Below, one piece after another: positions 48,984 to 58,142 of a stretch of 64,000 nt of DNA. This DNA is from Candidatus Phytoplasma australiense (GTDB lineage: Bacteria > Bacillota_I > Bacilli_A > Acholeplasmatales > Acholeplasmataceae). The translations under genes were made by a program, and so were the position numbers. The notes below the pieces were generated by a model, which did not search any database, was not told the DNA's origin, and was given only the letters and a program-made list of their open reading frames with translations. The first letter of the stretch is position 1; every line of letters starts with the position of its first letter. The stretch spans positions 186,001 to 250,000 of the forward strand of contig AM422018.1 of the NCBI GenBank assembly GCA_000069925.1. Direction: 5' to 3'.

Positions 48984-49266
48984 AAAAGAATTAATTAAAA
49001 ACATCGCAGTAATGAATAACACTTCGGTTACTCAAACTCAAGATTTTTACAATTCGTTTGAAAATGCTTTAATTGAAGCAATCACATCAAACGAAGAAGT
49101 AATAATTTCGCCAAAAATTGGTAAATTCATCTTAAAATCAAGAAAAGCCCATAAAGGACGAAATCCTCAAACAGGTAAAAAACTAAAAATCCCTGCAAAA
49201 ACTGTGGTAAATTTCAAACTATCAAAAACCCTCAAAGATGAAGTTAAAAACCTTAAATTAAAATAA
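48976..49266 (+). CDS. himA: HU-family DNA-binding protein
   Basis: 96 residues, typical of HU/IHF. MTKKELIKNIA, a central GKFILKSRKAHKGRNPQTGKKLKIPAK with the beta-arm RNPQTG motif and Pro that kinks DNA, and a C-terminal helix. It bends and compacts DNA and may help replication or transposition of the unit. The phytoplasma PMU homolog is usually called himA. Confidence 0.92.
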   Translation: MTKKELIKNIAVMNNTSVTQTQDFYNSFENALIEAITSNEEVIISPKIGKFILKSRKAHKGRNPQTGKKLKIPAKTVVNFKLSKTLKDEVKNLKLK

Positions 49267-49289
49267 AAAAGAAAAGGAAAAATAAAAAA

Positions 49290-49967
49290 ATGTATCGAGT
49301 TGATAGAAATAATTTTTTCAAAAATGAAAAAAAAACTACTATTTATACTCCCAGTTGGGTATCGCAATTTTTATATAATATTTTATCACCTCAAATCCAA
49401 CGCGGTTTAATCCTTGACCCTTGTGTTGGTGAAGGTTCTTTATTACTACCTTGGCAACAAAAAGGATTTGATGTTTTAGGGGTTGATATAGAAAAAACAA
49501 CCTTCCCTAATTTAATTCATAACAACTTTTTAGAATTAACCCAAAAGGATTTAAATACACAAAAAATATCCTTGGTAATTACAAACCCACCCTTTAATTT
49601 GGATTTTAAAACTAAAAACTACGTTAAGGAAAAATATGGTGGTCGTCCTTTGTTGCCTGAGTTGTGGTTAAGTAAAATAATTGAACTTTTTGGTAAAGAT
49701 ATCCCAATTGTTTTATTTACTCCTTATGGATTCAGACTTAATCAATCACTAAATAGCAAGCGATTACAGAAATTTTTAAATCAAGAATATCCCGAAATCT
49801 CTTCTATTATTAGTCTTCCCAAAGACGTTTTTGAAAACGTTGTTTTTCATTCAGAAATTTTAATTTTTAACGTTAACCATTTAAAACCGCATTATTTCTG
49901 TGGAATAGCCACAAACCAAAATGACTACTTATTTATTAACTCGTCAAATTGGTTTATCCCAAAATAA
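49290..49967 (+). CDS. N6-adenine DNA methyltransferase of the PMU
   Basis: 225 residues. Motif I LDPCVGEGSLLLPW (about 43), the acidic GVDIE (about 65) and catalytic NPPF (about 98) are those of N6-adenine methyltransferases that use S-adenosylmethionine. No separate target-recognition domain is obvious. No cognate endonuclease is nearby except possibly the PD-(D/E)XK-like gene at 46976. Its 3' end overlaps the next small gene by 47 bases. Confidence 0.85.
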   Translation: MYRVDRNNFFKNEKKTTIYTPSWVSQFLYNILSPQIQRGLILDPCVGEGSLLLPWQQKGFDVLGVDIEKTTFPNLIHNNFLELTQKDLNTQKISLVITNPPFNLDFKTKNYVKEKYGGRPLLPELWLSKIIELFGKDIPIVLFTPYGFRLNQSLNSKRLQKFLNQEYPEISSIISLPKDVFENVVFHSEILIFNVNHLKPHYFCGIATNQNDYLFINSSNWFIPK

Positions 49968-50088
49968 AGTTCTCGATGAAGTTAATGATACAAGAAACCA
50001 AACCCAAGAACGATTCAATAAAACACATAAAAAACTGGATGAATTAATAGAAAAACTTGATAAAGAAAATAATAAGGAGAATGAATAA
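49921..50088 (+). CDS. 55-residue helical protein overlapping the methyltransferase gene
   Basis: Starts at ATG 49921 within the last codons of the methyltransferase gene in another frame: MTTYLLTRQIGLSQNKVLDE, then a charged coiled-coil stretch. The PMU-B copy (60395-60580) keeps the frame even though the methyltransferase was deleted, which supports it as a real gene. No function known. Confidence 0.6.
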   Translation: MTTYLLTRQIGLSQNKVLDEVNDTRNQTQERFNKTHKKLDELIEKLDKENNKENE

Positions 50089-50089
50089 T

Positions 50090-50278
50090 ATGAGCGACGG
50101 CATGACAGAAGCATTCCGCGGAACTTATTTCAAATCCCGCAATTCCCAATCCAAGAAAAAAACTAATAAATATAATCAACCAAAAGGGAAATGGCTTAAT
50201 TTAGACCGCCCCAATAAAACTTTTAAAAACAAAAAGAAATCGTTTAAAAAACAAAGAAAAGTTATTAAAGATTATTAA
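50090..50278 (+). CDS. 62-residue basic protein
   Basis: From ATG 50090 (AAGGAG about ten bases upstream) it reads MSDGMTEAFRGTYFKSRNSQ, then a very Lys-rich tail (KTFKNKKKSFKKQRKVIKDY). Strongly basic, so nucleic-acid binding is plausible. Copy at 60205-60393 in PMU-B. Confidence 0.6.
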   Translation: MSDGMTEAFRGTYFKSRNSQSKKKTNKYNQPKGKWLNLDRPNKTFKNKKKSFKKQRKVIKDY

Positions 50279-50293
50279 GAAAGGTAAAAAAAT

Positions 50294-50734
50294 ATGTGGT
50301 TATTTTCAATATTTGCAACAATTAGCAATTTTATTCTAAATTATACCAAAGGATTTACAACTACTGAAATTCTTGAACGAAGAATGGATGGAATCCAAAC
50401 AACACTTTTCACTATTCTTATTGTTTCTGGGTTCAAACCAATTTTTAAATTAATTGCAAACACTTTAAATTTCTTCAAAGATTTAATTTTGGGTATTTTT
50501 TTCCCCAACAAAAAACTACAAAAATTAGAAATCCAAAATGCCAAACAAGAATATTTAGAAAAACAATTATTAAAAAAACTAGATAAAATCAATGAAAACC
50601 AAGAAAAACTCCAATCCCAAATTATGGTTCAAAGAGTTAAAGTTTCTCATTGGCAAGAGAAAAAAGCAAGAAAAAAACAATTAAAATCTCAAAATATCAA
50701 TCCAATTATTAAGAAGGAGGAAGAAAATGAATGA
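50294..50734 (+). CDS. 146-residue membrane protein with C-terminal coiled coil
   Basis: Two hydrophobic segments (about 1-18 and 38-75), then a coiled coil (KLEIQNAKQEYLEKQLLKKL...) and a basic tail. It overlaps the 78-residue gene by 8 bases. This gene was the landing site of PMU-A in PMU-B. The build matches a small subunit of the membrane set encoded downstream, which is inference. Confidence 0.65.
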   Translation: MWLFSIFATISNFILNYTKGFTTTEILERRMDGIQTTLFTILIVSGFKPIFKLIANTLNFFKDLILGIFFPNKKLQKLEIQNAKQEYLEKQLLKKLDKINENQEKLQSQIMVQRVKVSHWQEKKARKKQLKSQNINPIIKKEEENE

Positions 50735-50963
50735 TCTAAATTTCGCCATCGGATTTATCGTTGGCGCCCTATTCACAACTGCTTTAATGTTTATCATTAA
50801 AAAAATCTTTTTTAATTTTCTTCCATTACCAGAAATCAATAAAAAAGATGAAACACAAAAAGAAACCAAACCTAAAAAATCATTTTCAATTATTCCAAAT
50901 CCAAATAACGAATCAAAAAATAAAAATAATTTAGAAAGTGACAAAGAAATAAATGAAAATTAA
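50727..50963 (+). CDS. 78-residue single-helix membrane protein
   Basis: One membrane helix (about 5-27) and an Asn/Lys/Glu-rich tail. Starts in the preceding gene's end with AAGGAGG upstream. Nearly identical to 45107-45349. Confidence 0.65.
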   Translation: MNDLNFAIGFIVGALFTTALMFIIKKIFFNFLPLPEINKKDETQKETKPKKSFSIIPNPNNESKNKNNLESDKEINEN

Positions 50964-51164
50964 TAATTTAAATCCATCATCCCAAACAACTTATTTAAAG
51001 AAACTAAGCAAATTTAACCGATAATAAAAAATTACAAAAACCTACAAAAATAGACTCAAAATTTTGCCCTTTTTTCACTCAAAAAAACAAAAGTTGACTT
51101 ATTATATTCACAAGTTCAAAACTTAAATATCAAAAAAAATTATTTTTTCTAGAAAGGAGAAAAA

Positions 51165-53306
51165 ATGAAGCTTAAAACCAAAATATATCTTAGTTTCTTA
51201 TCTTTATTTAGTTTAATTTTGTTGATTTTATTTATTGTTGGAATATCTAAAACAGAAACCAAATCCAAATCATCAACAACCCCAACAATAACACAACCAC
51301 CCAATAACCAACTTGATTCAGAAGCAAAAGAAGAACTTAATAAACTCCAAAAACGTTTAAAAGATTTAGAAATAATCAATCAACAAAACATAAACAATAA
51401 CAAAAAACTTATAGAAGAAGACAACCAATTATCACAACAAATCAACTCTAATTTAGAAACAATCAAAACTTTAAGTCTTCAAATTAACAACCTCAACCAA
51501 GAATTAAAACAAAAAACCGAAGAATTAAACAATAAAGAAACTAATTTAAATGATGAAACAAAATCCCAATTAGAAACTGAAATAAAAAATTTAATTCAAA
51601 AAATAGCTGATTTATCAAATCAACGCGAACAAATCAATGAAACTACCCAACCATTAACCAAAAAAAGAGTGGAAAATACAAAATCACAAGTAAACAATAA
51701 GAAACTAATTGAAAGCATCCAATCAGAAACCAAACAAACTACTCAATTCAAAACTATTTATCAAAAAATATCTGACTTACAACAAGCAATAAATTATAAT
51801 AACGCGAACAAAGAAAACATCAAAGAACTAATAATTAAACATCAAGACAACCCACAAGAAGTTCAAAATCTCAAAAGTTATGATTTATTTTTAGACGGTC
51901 AATTAATCCAATTTGATAAACAAATTAAACAACTTCAAAATGAAATTGAAGCAATCAAAAACCCAAATATTGAAAAAATCGCCAAAAAACAAATTACTTT
52001 TAAAGACGTTTATGGTATGGAAAGTGAAAAAGAAGAATTAGAGGATTTAATTTTTTATTTTAAAGAATCCAATAACAATTTAGTAAATTTTGACAAAATA
52101 AGACCCAAAGGATATTTATTATATGGACCGCCTGGTACGGGAAAAACTTTTTTACTGAAAGCATTGAGTAATGAATGCAACGCCTATTTTATTGAATTTG
52201 AACCTTCTAAACTAGATAAAACTTATGTCGGCGAAGGAGTAGAAGAATGGGAAAAGATTTGGATGGAAGCTGAAAGACATGATAAAACTATTATCTTTAT
52301 TGACGAAATTAGTGGCATGGCTAACCGTGAAGACAAAAATTCTAATAAAACAAGTATTAATATTGTTAATAATATTTTAACTAAATTAGATGGTTTTAAC
52401 CGTTCTGACAAAAAAATTGTCTTAATGGGCGCTACTAATCACCTAGACCAAATTGATAAAGCACTCAGAAGTCGTTTTAGCAAAGAAATTAAAATTGATT
52501 TAATTAAAGAAGAAGAAATTGAAGGTTTCTTAAAATTCTTGATAGAACCTTATCAAATCAGTTATCACACTTACCTTCATTTAAAAGAAATTGCAAACAG
52601 ATGTAAAGGCAAAAACTACTCTAACCGTGATTTAACAACTATCATTAATGATGCCTATAATAAAACAAACAAATTCAAAACCCTAAATCCAAAACATGAA
52701 GTAATGTTACCTTCTGATTTGGATGAAGTAATTGACACTAAACAAAGAATCAACAAATCAATTACAGAAATTAAAGCACGCAGAAAAGAATGTGAAGAAC
52801 AATATGAATCATGGAAACAAGGTTTTTTAAAATACCTCAAACCTCCTAAAGATACAACAAAAATTGATAAACATTATGTCTTTTACAACCTCAACGGCCT
52901 TGGTCGTGGAAAGCACCGTGAATACGAGCCAAATGATATAATGCCGTTTATGAAAAACTATTTTGAGAAATGGGAAGTAAAAGATAGCAGGATTGATTTT
53001 TTTGATACTTTCCATACAAAAAATAAAGGGGATGGGTCATATTTCGGTGATATAAATTTTGGCAACAACTATGTAGACCACTACATGTACCTCAACTACA
53101 AAGGCCCAAAATGGTTAATTGAAGAAGATAAAGACTTTTTCATGGATGAAGTACAATGTCATATAACAAACCCCAAAGATTCTAGATATCCCAAAGATAA
53201 AATGAAAAATTACTACCTTCACTTCAACCCAAAACAAAGATATATCACGCTTTACACTAAGAAATTTAATACAAAAGACCGATTAAACAAACCAAAGAAC
53301 AACTAG
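51165..53306 (+). CDS. Membrane-anchored AAA+ ATPase with coiled coil and a shared C-terminal cassette
   Basis: 713 residues. One N-terminal membrane helix (about 7-28), a coiled coil (about 45-265), then an AAA module: ITFKDVYGMESEKEELE, Walker A GPPGTGKT (about 321), Walker B IIFIDE (about 376), sensor 1 ATNH and SRF arginine finger, followed by the lid. The AAA part is FtsH-like, but there is no HExxH zinc protease; instead a unique cassette (about 566-713) closely matching residues 222-360 of the 360-residue protein. It is probably a motor for remodelling or moving a partner. AAAGGAG precedes ATG 51165. Confidence 0.85.
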   Translation: MKLKTKIYLSFLSLFSLILLILFIVGISKTETKSKSSTTPTITQPPNNQLDSEAKEELNKLQKRLKDLEIINQQNINNNKKLIEEDNQLSQQINSNLETIKTLSLQINNLNQELKQKTEELNNKETNLNDETKSQLETEIKNLIQKIADLSNQREQINETTQPLTKKRVENTKSQVNNKKLIESIQSETKQTTQFKTIYQKISDLQQAINYNNANKENIKELIIKHQDNPQEVQNLKSYDLFLDGQLIQFDKQIKQLQNEIEAIKNPNIEKIAKKQITFKDVYGMESEKEELEDLIFYFKESNNNLVNFDKIRPKGYLLYGPPGTGKTFLLKALSNECNAYFIEFEPSKLDKTYVGEGVEEWEKIWMEAERHDKTIIFIDEISGMANREDKNSNKTSINIVNNILTKLDGFNRSDKKIVLMGATNHLDQIDKALRSRFSKEIKIDLIKEEEIEGFLKFLIEPYQISYHTYLHLKEIANRCKGKNYSNRDLTTIINDAYNKTNKFKTLNPKHEVMLPSDLDEVIDTKQRINKSITEIKARRKECEEQYESWKQGFLKYLKPPKDTTKIDKHYVFYNLNGLGRGKHREYEPNDIMPFMKNYFEKWEVKDSRIDFFDTFHTKNKGDGSYFGDINFGNNYVDHYMYLNYKGPKWLIEEDKDFFMDEVQCHITNPKDSRYPKDKMKNYYLHFNPKQRYITLYTKKFNTKDRLNKPKNN

Positions 53307-53354
53307 AAAAACAGCAAAAAATTTAAATAAATAATCAGAAAGAGAGAAAATAAA

Positions 53355-56300
53355 ATGGCGAAAAAAATAATTCCAATTAAAAAAACAAAACAAAAACAAC
53401 CAATTAAAAAAACTATTAAACAAGTAAAAACCAAACTTCCTACTAAAAAAACTAAAAAAATAATTCCAACTCCCAAAAAGACTGTTTCCAAAATTAAAAA
53501 AATAAAAAAACCTTCAAAAACTATAATCAAAAAACAAATCCAACCTACTAAAATAATTGTTGAAACCAAAAAAGAGAATTGGTTTGTAAAATTAATCAAA
53601 TCAATTGTCAAAATAACCCTTATTTTATTACCATTCATACTAATTGGTGGAGGAATATGGCTTGTAATTTCTAAGTTTTTTCCTGAATTAGCTGCAAAAT
53701 TTGGTGGAGTTGTTGATAAATGTTGGCAATTTATTAAACATATATGTCATAATCTAGATGACAAAACCAAAAAAGCTTTAGAAAATGCAGGAATAGACCC
53801 CGAATATTCTGCTATTGCATCAAAAGTTTTATGGGTTGGTGGTGGTTGTTTACTTGCTGCTACATGTTGTTTAATCCCAGGAATTGGCACATTCTTAGGA
53901 GTATCAGTTTTAATAAGTACTATCGCTTATGTAGCAACTATTACACTTACCGAAAAAACCAATCAAGAACCACCAAAAAACGCATCTCCACCACAACAAG
54001 TAGAAAACAAAGTAGATAATACAAACAAACAAATTGAACCAGACAAATTAACTGAAAATAACAGAGATTCTGAAACCTTAGAAACTCAAAAAAAAAAAAA
54101 AACAACAAAATCAACTGAATTAAATGATGAAACCCTAACTCCTCAGCCAACTTTGAAACAACCAATTCATAAACAAAAAGAAATTAATAAAGAAGAATAT
54201 AATAAAAGTTTATTGAATCCAGACATGCAAAAACAATTTGAGGAGTTGGGTACCGTTGAAAAAGAACGAGAAGCACAATTGTTGCAAGAAAGAAATTATT
54301 TTGAAGCTAATTTGCAAGCACAACAATTAGAAATGTTAAATATAAAAAATCAAAAAGATAATTTAGAAAAAGAACTAGCAGAACAAAAAAACTTATCAGA
54401 TGCAGAAAAGCAACAATTAACTAAGCAAATTGAGGACATAAATACTAATTTAGCTTCTAGAAACGAAGAATTAAACAATTTAGAAAAAGAGCAAGAAGTC
54501 CAAGCAGAATTAAGACAAGAATTATATGATGTTATCAACAAAGATAAGGAAAATTTAGAACAAAAAACCAACCAATTAGAAGAACAAAAAAACTTATCAG
54601 ATGCAGAAAAGCAACAATTAACTAAGCAAATTGAGGACATAAATACTAATTTAACATCTAAAAACGAAGAATTAAATAACTTAAATCAAAAATTAGAAGA
54701 AGAAGCAAAAAAACAAACTGAATTAAATGATGTTATCCAAACCCAAGAAAAAAAGTTAAAACAAATCCAAATTTCTAGTGAAGAAAAACAACAAGAATTA
54801 AACAATAAAATTAAAGATATTCAAACCACTTTAGATAAGCAAGCAAAAGTTACCGAAGACAAAAACAAAGAATTAGAACAAATGCAAAGTCAAAAAATTC
54901 AACTAGAAAACCAATTAGCTTCAAATAAACAAGATTTACAAAATTTACAAAAAGAAATATTTAATAAAGAAGCTAAATTGGAAGATAAAGAAAAAGAACT
55001 AGAAGAACAAAAAAACTTATCAGATGCAGAAAAACAACAATTAACTTCAGAAATCAATAATCTAAAAAACGATATCAACCAAGAAAAAGTTAATTATCAA
55101 GCACAAGTATCACTTAAAGAAGAAGAAATTAAGCAATTGCAACAAACCGAAAGTGATTTAAAACAGCAACTAACTAAAACCCAAGCAGAAACTATGAGCC
55201 TAAGAGAACAACATGTAAAAACTTTGGAAGAAATCCAAAGACAAATTACAAATTACAAAAAAACAGTTGCTGAACTAGAAAATGAAACTCAAAAACTAAA
55301 AGACCAAATTGCAAAAAACAGTGAAAATGCTAAACAATTACAAAAAGAATTAAAAACTAAACAAGCGAAATTAGATGAAATTAACAAAAAAATAGGAACT
55401 TTAACAGCAAATAAAGATAATTTAGAAAAAACAATAAAAGACTTAGAAAACGACCAAACAGTAACAAATTATAAAAAGATAAAAAATCGTACAGATTGGG
55501 GTGTTAGAAGTAGTAGTAAAGAAATACAATTCCCTCGTTTTTGGAATGATAAACCTTTCACATATAAAATTGTTCCAAAGATTGATTTTTATGAAACTGG
55601 ATTCACCCAAAATGCAAGGGGTTATCAAGCATATCGTGAAGAAATAGATAAAAATACCATACAAGGAGAAAGTATAGAACTATCCCCAGGTAAATATTAT
55701 TGCGAACCTTCTATTAATATGAGAAATATACCATATTCCACTCATGGAGCTAATTTAATTTTTAGCGAACCAACCTCAGAGACCGAACCACCACAAAATT
55801 TATTCAAACTTGATGAAGCAAAAGAAAACTTAAAAAATATATCTCAAGAATTATCAAATTATGAAACTAATTTAAAAAACGCTCAACTAGAATATAATCA
55901 ATTATTAGAAAATCAAACACCAGATGATAGTTTGCAACAAGAATTAAATAATAAAGCAAATCATATTAAAACTTTAAAAAACGAAATGCAACAATTAGAA
56001 ATTAAAGAACAAAGTTTTAGAAGTGAAATTGATACTTTAAAATTAGAAAACAAAAACCTAAAAGAAAAATATACTAATGATTTAACAAAAATCCAACAAG
56101 AACTTGATGCAACTAAAACCGAAAACGAACAACTAGAAAAAGAGATGCAAGAAATACAAGCCGAATTGATTAAAAATGGTAACGCTGATGATGCATTAGT
56201 TAAACAATTAAATCACAAAGAAGCTCAAATAAAAGAATTAAAGGGTAAAATTAACACTTTAGAAGCCAATGAAACTAAATTGCAAACAATTATTAAACAA

Positions 56301-56849
56301 AAAGACGAAGAAATTAAACAATTACGACAAAAAGTTCAAGAACAAGCAGAACAAATTATAAAATTAACTACTGAAATTGAAAACAATATAGAAATTTTCA
56401 AACAACAAGCAATGAAAATTCAACAACTAGAAGGGGCAATTGCAGGACTTGAAGGTGCAAGTGGTTCTTTGGGTAGTGATAATAAAGAGTTATTGCATGA
56501 AATCAATAAACTAAAGGACCAATTAGAAGCCGAAAAAGACGCGCATAAAGCAACAAAAGAAAGATTGGAAGAAAAGATTGTTACATTAAATGGTAAAAAC
56601 TTAAATTTAACCAATAAATCAACTGAATTAAAAGAAAAAGAAAAACATTGGGAAGCCGCTGTAAAAAACGTAGGTACTGCGATTAACATAGGTGTTTTCA
56701 CCAAAGCTGGTGTGATGACGGGAGCTGCTTGGGGAAGTGCTGCGGGGCCTATAGGTACGATTGCTGGTGGAGTTGCTGGTGGTGTAATTGCTGGTGCTGC
56801 GGCTGTTGCTAGTAAATGGGATGTAGTTAAAACATGGTTTGGTCGGTAA
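53355..56849 (+). CDS. Giant coiled-coil membrane protein with an embedded beta domain and glycine-zipper tail
   Basis: 1164 residues. A Lys-rich basic start (about 1-75), a membrane helix (about 85-105), a second hydrophobic hairpin (about 155-195), then a long coiled coil with repeated LEEQKNLSDAEKQQLTKQIE blocks (about 330-700). A non-coiled, probably beta-rich domain (about 701-812, FTYKIVPKIDFYETGF) interrupts it, then more coiled coil to about 1100. The last 60 residues are Gly/Ala-rich (GSAAGPIGTIAGGVAGG), a glycine-zipper or pore-like membrane segment. It recalls tape-measure or tether proteins, but no homolog is claimed. Lies 48 bases after the AAA+ gene. Confidence 0.8.
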   Translation: MAKKIIPIKKTKQKQPIKKTIKQVKTKLPTKKTKKIIPTPKKTVSKIKKIKKPSKTIIKKQIQPTKIIVETKKENWFVKLIKSIVKITLILLPFILIGGGIWLVISKFFPELAAKFGGVVDKCWQFIKHICHNLDDKTKKALENAGIDPEYSAIASKVLWVGGGCLLAATCCLIPGIGTFLGVSVLISTIAYVATITLTEKTNQEPPKNASPPQQVENKVDNTNKQIEPDKLTENNRDSETLETQKKKKTTKSTELNDETLTPQPTLKQPIHKQKEINKEEYNKSLLNPDMQKQFEELGTVEKEREAQLLQERNYFEANLQAQQLEMLNIKNQKDNLEKELAEQKNLSDAEKQQLTKQIEDINTNLASRNEELNNLEKEQEVQAELRQELYDVINKDKENLEQKTNQLEEQKNLSDAEKQQLTKQIEDINTNLTSKNEELNNLNQKLEEEAKKQTELNDVIQTQEKKLKQIQISSEEKQQELNNKIKDIQTTLDKQAKVTEDKNKELEQMQSQKIQLENQLASNKQDLQNLQKEIFNKEAKLEDKEKELEEQKNLSDAEKQQLTSEINNLKNDINQEKVNYQAQVSLKEEEIKQLQQTESDLKQQLTKTQAETMSLREQHVKTLEEIQRQITNYKKTVAELENETQKLKDQIAKNSENAKQLQKELKTKQAKLDEINKKIGTLTANKDNLEKTIKDLENDQTVTNYKKIKNRTDWGVRSSSKEIQFPRFWNDKPFTYKIVPKIDFYETGFTQNARGYQAYREEIDKNTIQGESIELSPGKYYCEPSINMRNIPYSTHGANLIFSEPTSETEPPQNLFKLDEAKENLKNISQELSNYETNLKNAQLEYNQLLENQTPDDSLQQELNNKANHIKTLKNEMQQLEIKEQSFRSEIDTLKLENKNLKEKYTNDLTKIQQELDATKTENEQLEKEMQEIQAELIKNGNADDALVKQLNHKEAQIKELKGKINTLEANETKLQTIIKQKDEEIKQLRQKVQEQAEQIIKLTTEIENNIEIFKQQAMKIQQLEGAIAGLEGASGSLGSDNKELLHEINKLKDQLEAEKDAHKATKERLEEKIVTLNGKNLNLTNKSTELKEKEKHWEAAVKNVGTAINIGVFTKAGVMTGAAWGSAAGPIGTIAGGVAGGVIAGAAAVASKWDVVKTWFGR

Positions 56850-56889
56850 TGCAATTTTTTTGCATTACCAGATTGGATTATGATACAAT
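56845..56889 (+). promoter_or_regulatory. Terminator-like hairpin and promoter before the 360-residue gene
   Basis: GGTAATGCAA (56845-56854) pairs with TTGCATTACC (56860-56869) across the stop codon. The right arm contains a -35-like TTGCAT (56860-56865), 18 bases from TACAAT (56884-56889). The arrangement is conserved in PMU-B (38820-38872), so the 360-residue gene may have its own promoter. Confidence 0.5.
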
Positions 56890-56930
56890 GATGATAAGTT
56901 ATAAAAATAAAAAAGGAAGTTAATTATAGG

Positions 56931-58013
56931 ATGGAGTTATTTAAAGTATTAGTTATTATAGGTATTTTAGGAGTTTTTTTTGGATTGGGTCCTTTATTGA
57001 TTTGGTTTGTTCAAAAACACGTAAATAATAAATTAAACAATGTAGAAAATATTAAATTACAAATTGAAATTGAGACAATAACTAAACAAGAAAAATTAAA
57101 CCAAAAAATATCTGAGTTAGTAAATAATAAAGCTTTATCAGTTCAAGAAAAAACTGAATTACAAGAAGAAATAAATACTATTCAAACTGAATTAAACCAA
57201 AAACAAGCAGAATTATCACATAATCAAATGTTGATAGGACAATTAAAAGCTAAAAAATATACAAAAAGAAATCCAATAAAAGCTATAATTATATATTATT
57301 GTTTTATAATAAGTATAATTGCTATTTTCGGTGGTTTTATATTTTTAGACAATAAATACGATATAACAAATTCAAAACCCAAAACTTATACTATTTCTGA
57401 ACCGAAAGTAGAAATTGAATCTGAATGGTTTGAAGGATACCGTTCTAGAGATGATAACTACCAAATTAAGAAATATTATAAAGCAGATGGTTATGACCCC
57501 AATGCAGAATTTGGGGCCACAAAAGATTGGAAAGGTAGTCCTTGTCAAAGTTATAGTCATGATGTTAATCACCTTGTTTTGGGCCACCAAATGATTAAAG
57601 TAAAATACACTTTCTACGGCCTCAACGGCCTTGGTCGTGGAAAGCACCGTGAATACGAGCCAACTGATATAATGCCGTTTATGAAAAACCCTTTTGACAA
57701 ATGGGAAGTAAAAGATAGCAGGATTGATTTTTTTGATACTTTCCATACAAAAAATAAAGGGGATGGGTCATATTTCGGTGATATAAATTTTGGAAACAAC
57801 TATGTAGACCACTACATGTACCTCAACTACAAAGGCCCAAAATGGTTAATTGAAGAAGATAAAGACTTCTTCATGGATGAAGTACAATGTCATATAACAA
57901 ACCCCAAAGATTCTAGATATCCCAAAGATAAAATGAAAAATTACTACCTTCACTTCAACCCAAAACAAAGATATATCACGCTTTACACTAAGAAATTTAA
58001 TACAAAAAATTAA
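56931..58013 (+). CDS. 360-residue two-helix membrane protein with the shared cassette (PMU-A copy)
   Basis: Membrane helices at about 5-27 and 125-147 bracket a coiled coil (about 35-110). After a linker (EWFEGYRSRDDNYQIKKYY) comes the cassette (about 222-360) found at the end of the AAA+ protein, including LNGLGRGKHREYEP and FFMDEVQCH. The two cassettes are almost identical within PMU-A. A shared domain suggests both proteins bind the same partner or each other. Function unknown. Confidence 0.75.
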   Translation: MELFKVLVIIGILGVFFGLGPLLIWFVQKHVNNKLNNVENIKLQIEIETITKQEKLNQKISELVNNKALSVQEKTELQEEINTIQTELNQKQAELSHNQMLIGQLKAKKYTKRNPIKAIIIYYCFIISIIAIFGGFIFLDNKYDITNSKPKTYTISEPKVEIESEWFEGYRSRDDNYQIKKYYKADGYDPNAEFGATKDWKGSPCQSYSHDVNHLVLGHQMIKVKYTFYGLNGLGRGKHREYEPTDIMPFMKNPFDKWEVKDSRIDFFDTFHTKNKGDGSYFGDINFGNNYVDHYMYLNYKGPKWLIEEDKDFFMDEVQCHITNPKDSRYPKDKMKNYYLHFNPKQRYITLYTKKFNTKN

Positions 58014-58021
58014 TAAATATT

Positions 58022-58062
58022 TTAAAACAACAATAAAATTTCTTAAAAAGATTTTATTGTTG
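58022..58062 (+). terminator. Terminator hairpin between the 360-residue gene and tra5
   Basis: AACAATAAAAT pairs with ATTTTATTGTT, followed by a T-run (about 58027-58072). The same hairpin precedes tra5 in PMU-B (about 37222-37275), there after the SVM gene, so the SVM gene was inserted upstream of it. Confidence 0.65.
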
Positions 58063-58142
58063 TTTTTTTTAATTAAAACCAACTAAACAGTTTTTTTAAC
58101 AATAAAGGCTTAAAAAAATAAAGTTATGTTAATAAAACAGAA

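Noticed and set aside
51165-53306. Annotation as FtsH/HflB protease
   Set aside because: The AAA module is FtsH-like, but no HExxH or any peptidase domain follows; the C-terminus is a different cassette.
52223-54640. Several minus-strand frames of 60-96 codons over the AAA+ and coiled-coil genes
   Set aside because: Shadows of the coding strand; they recur only because both PMU copies encode the same proteins.
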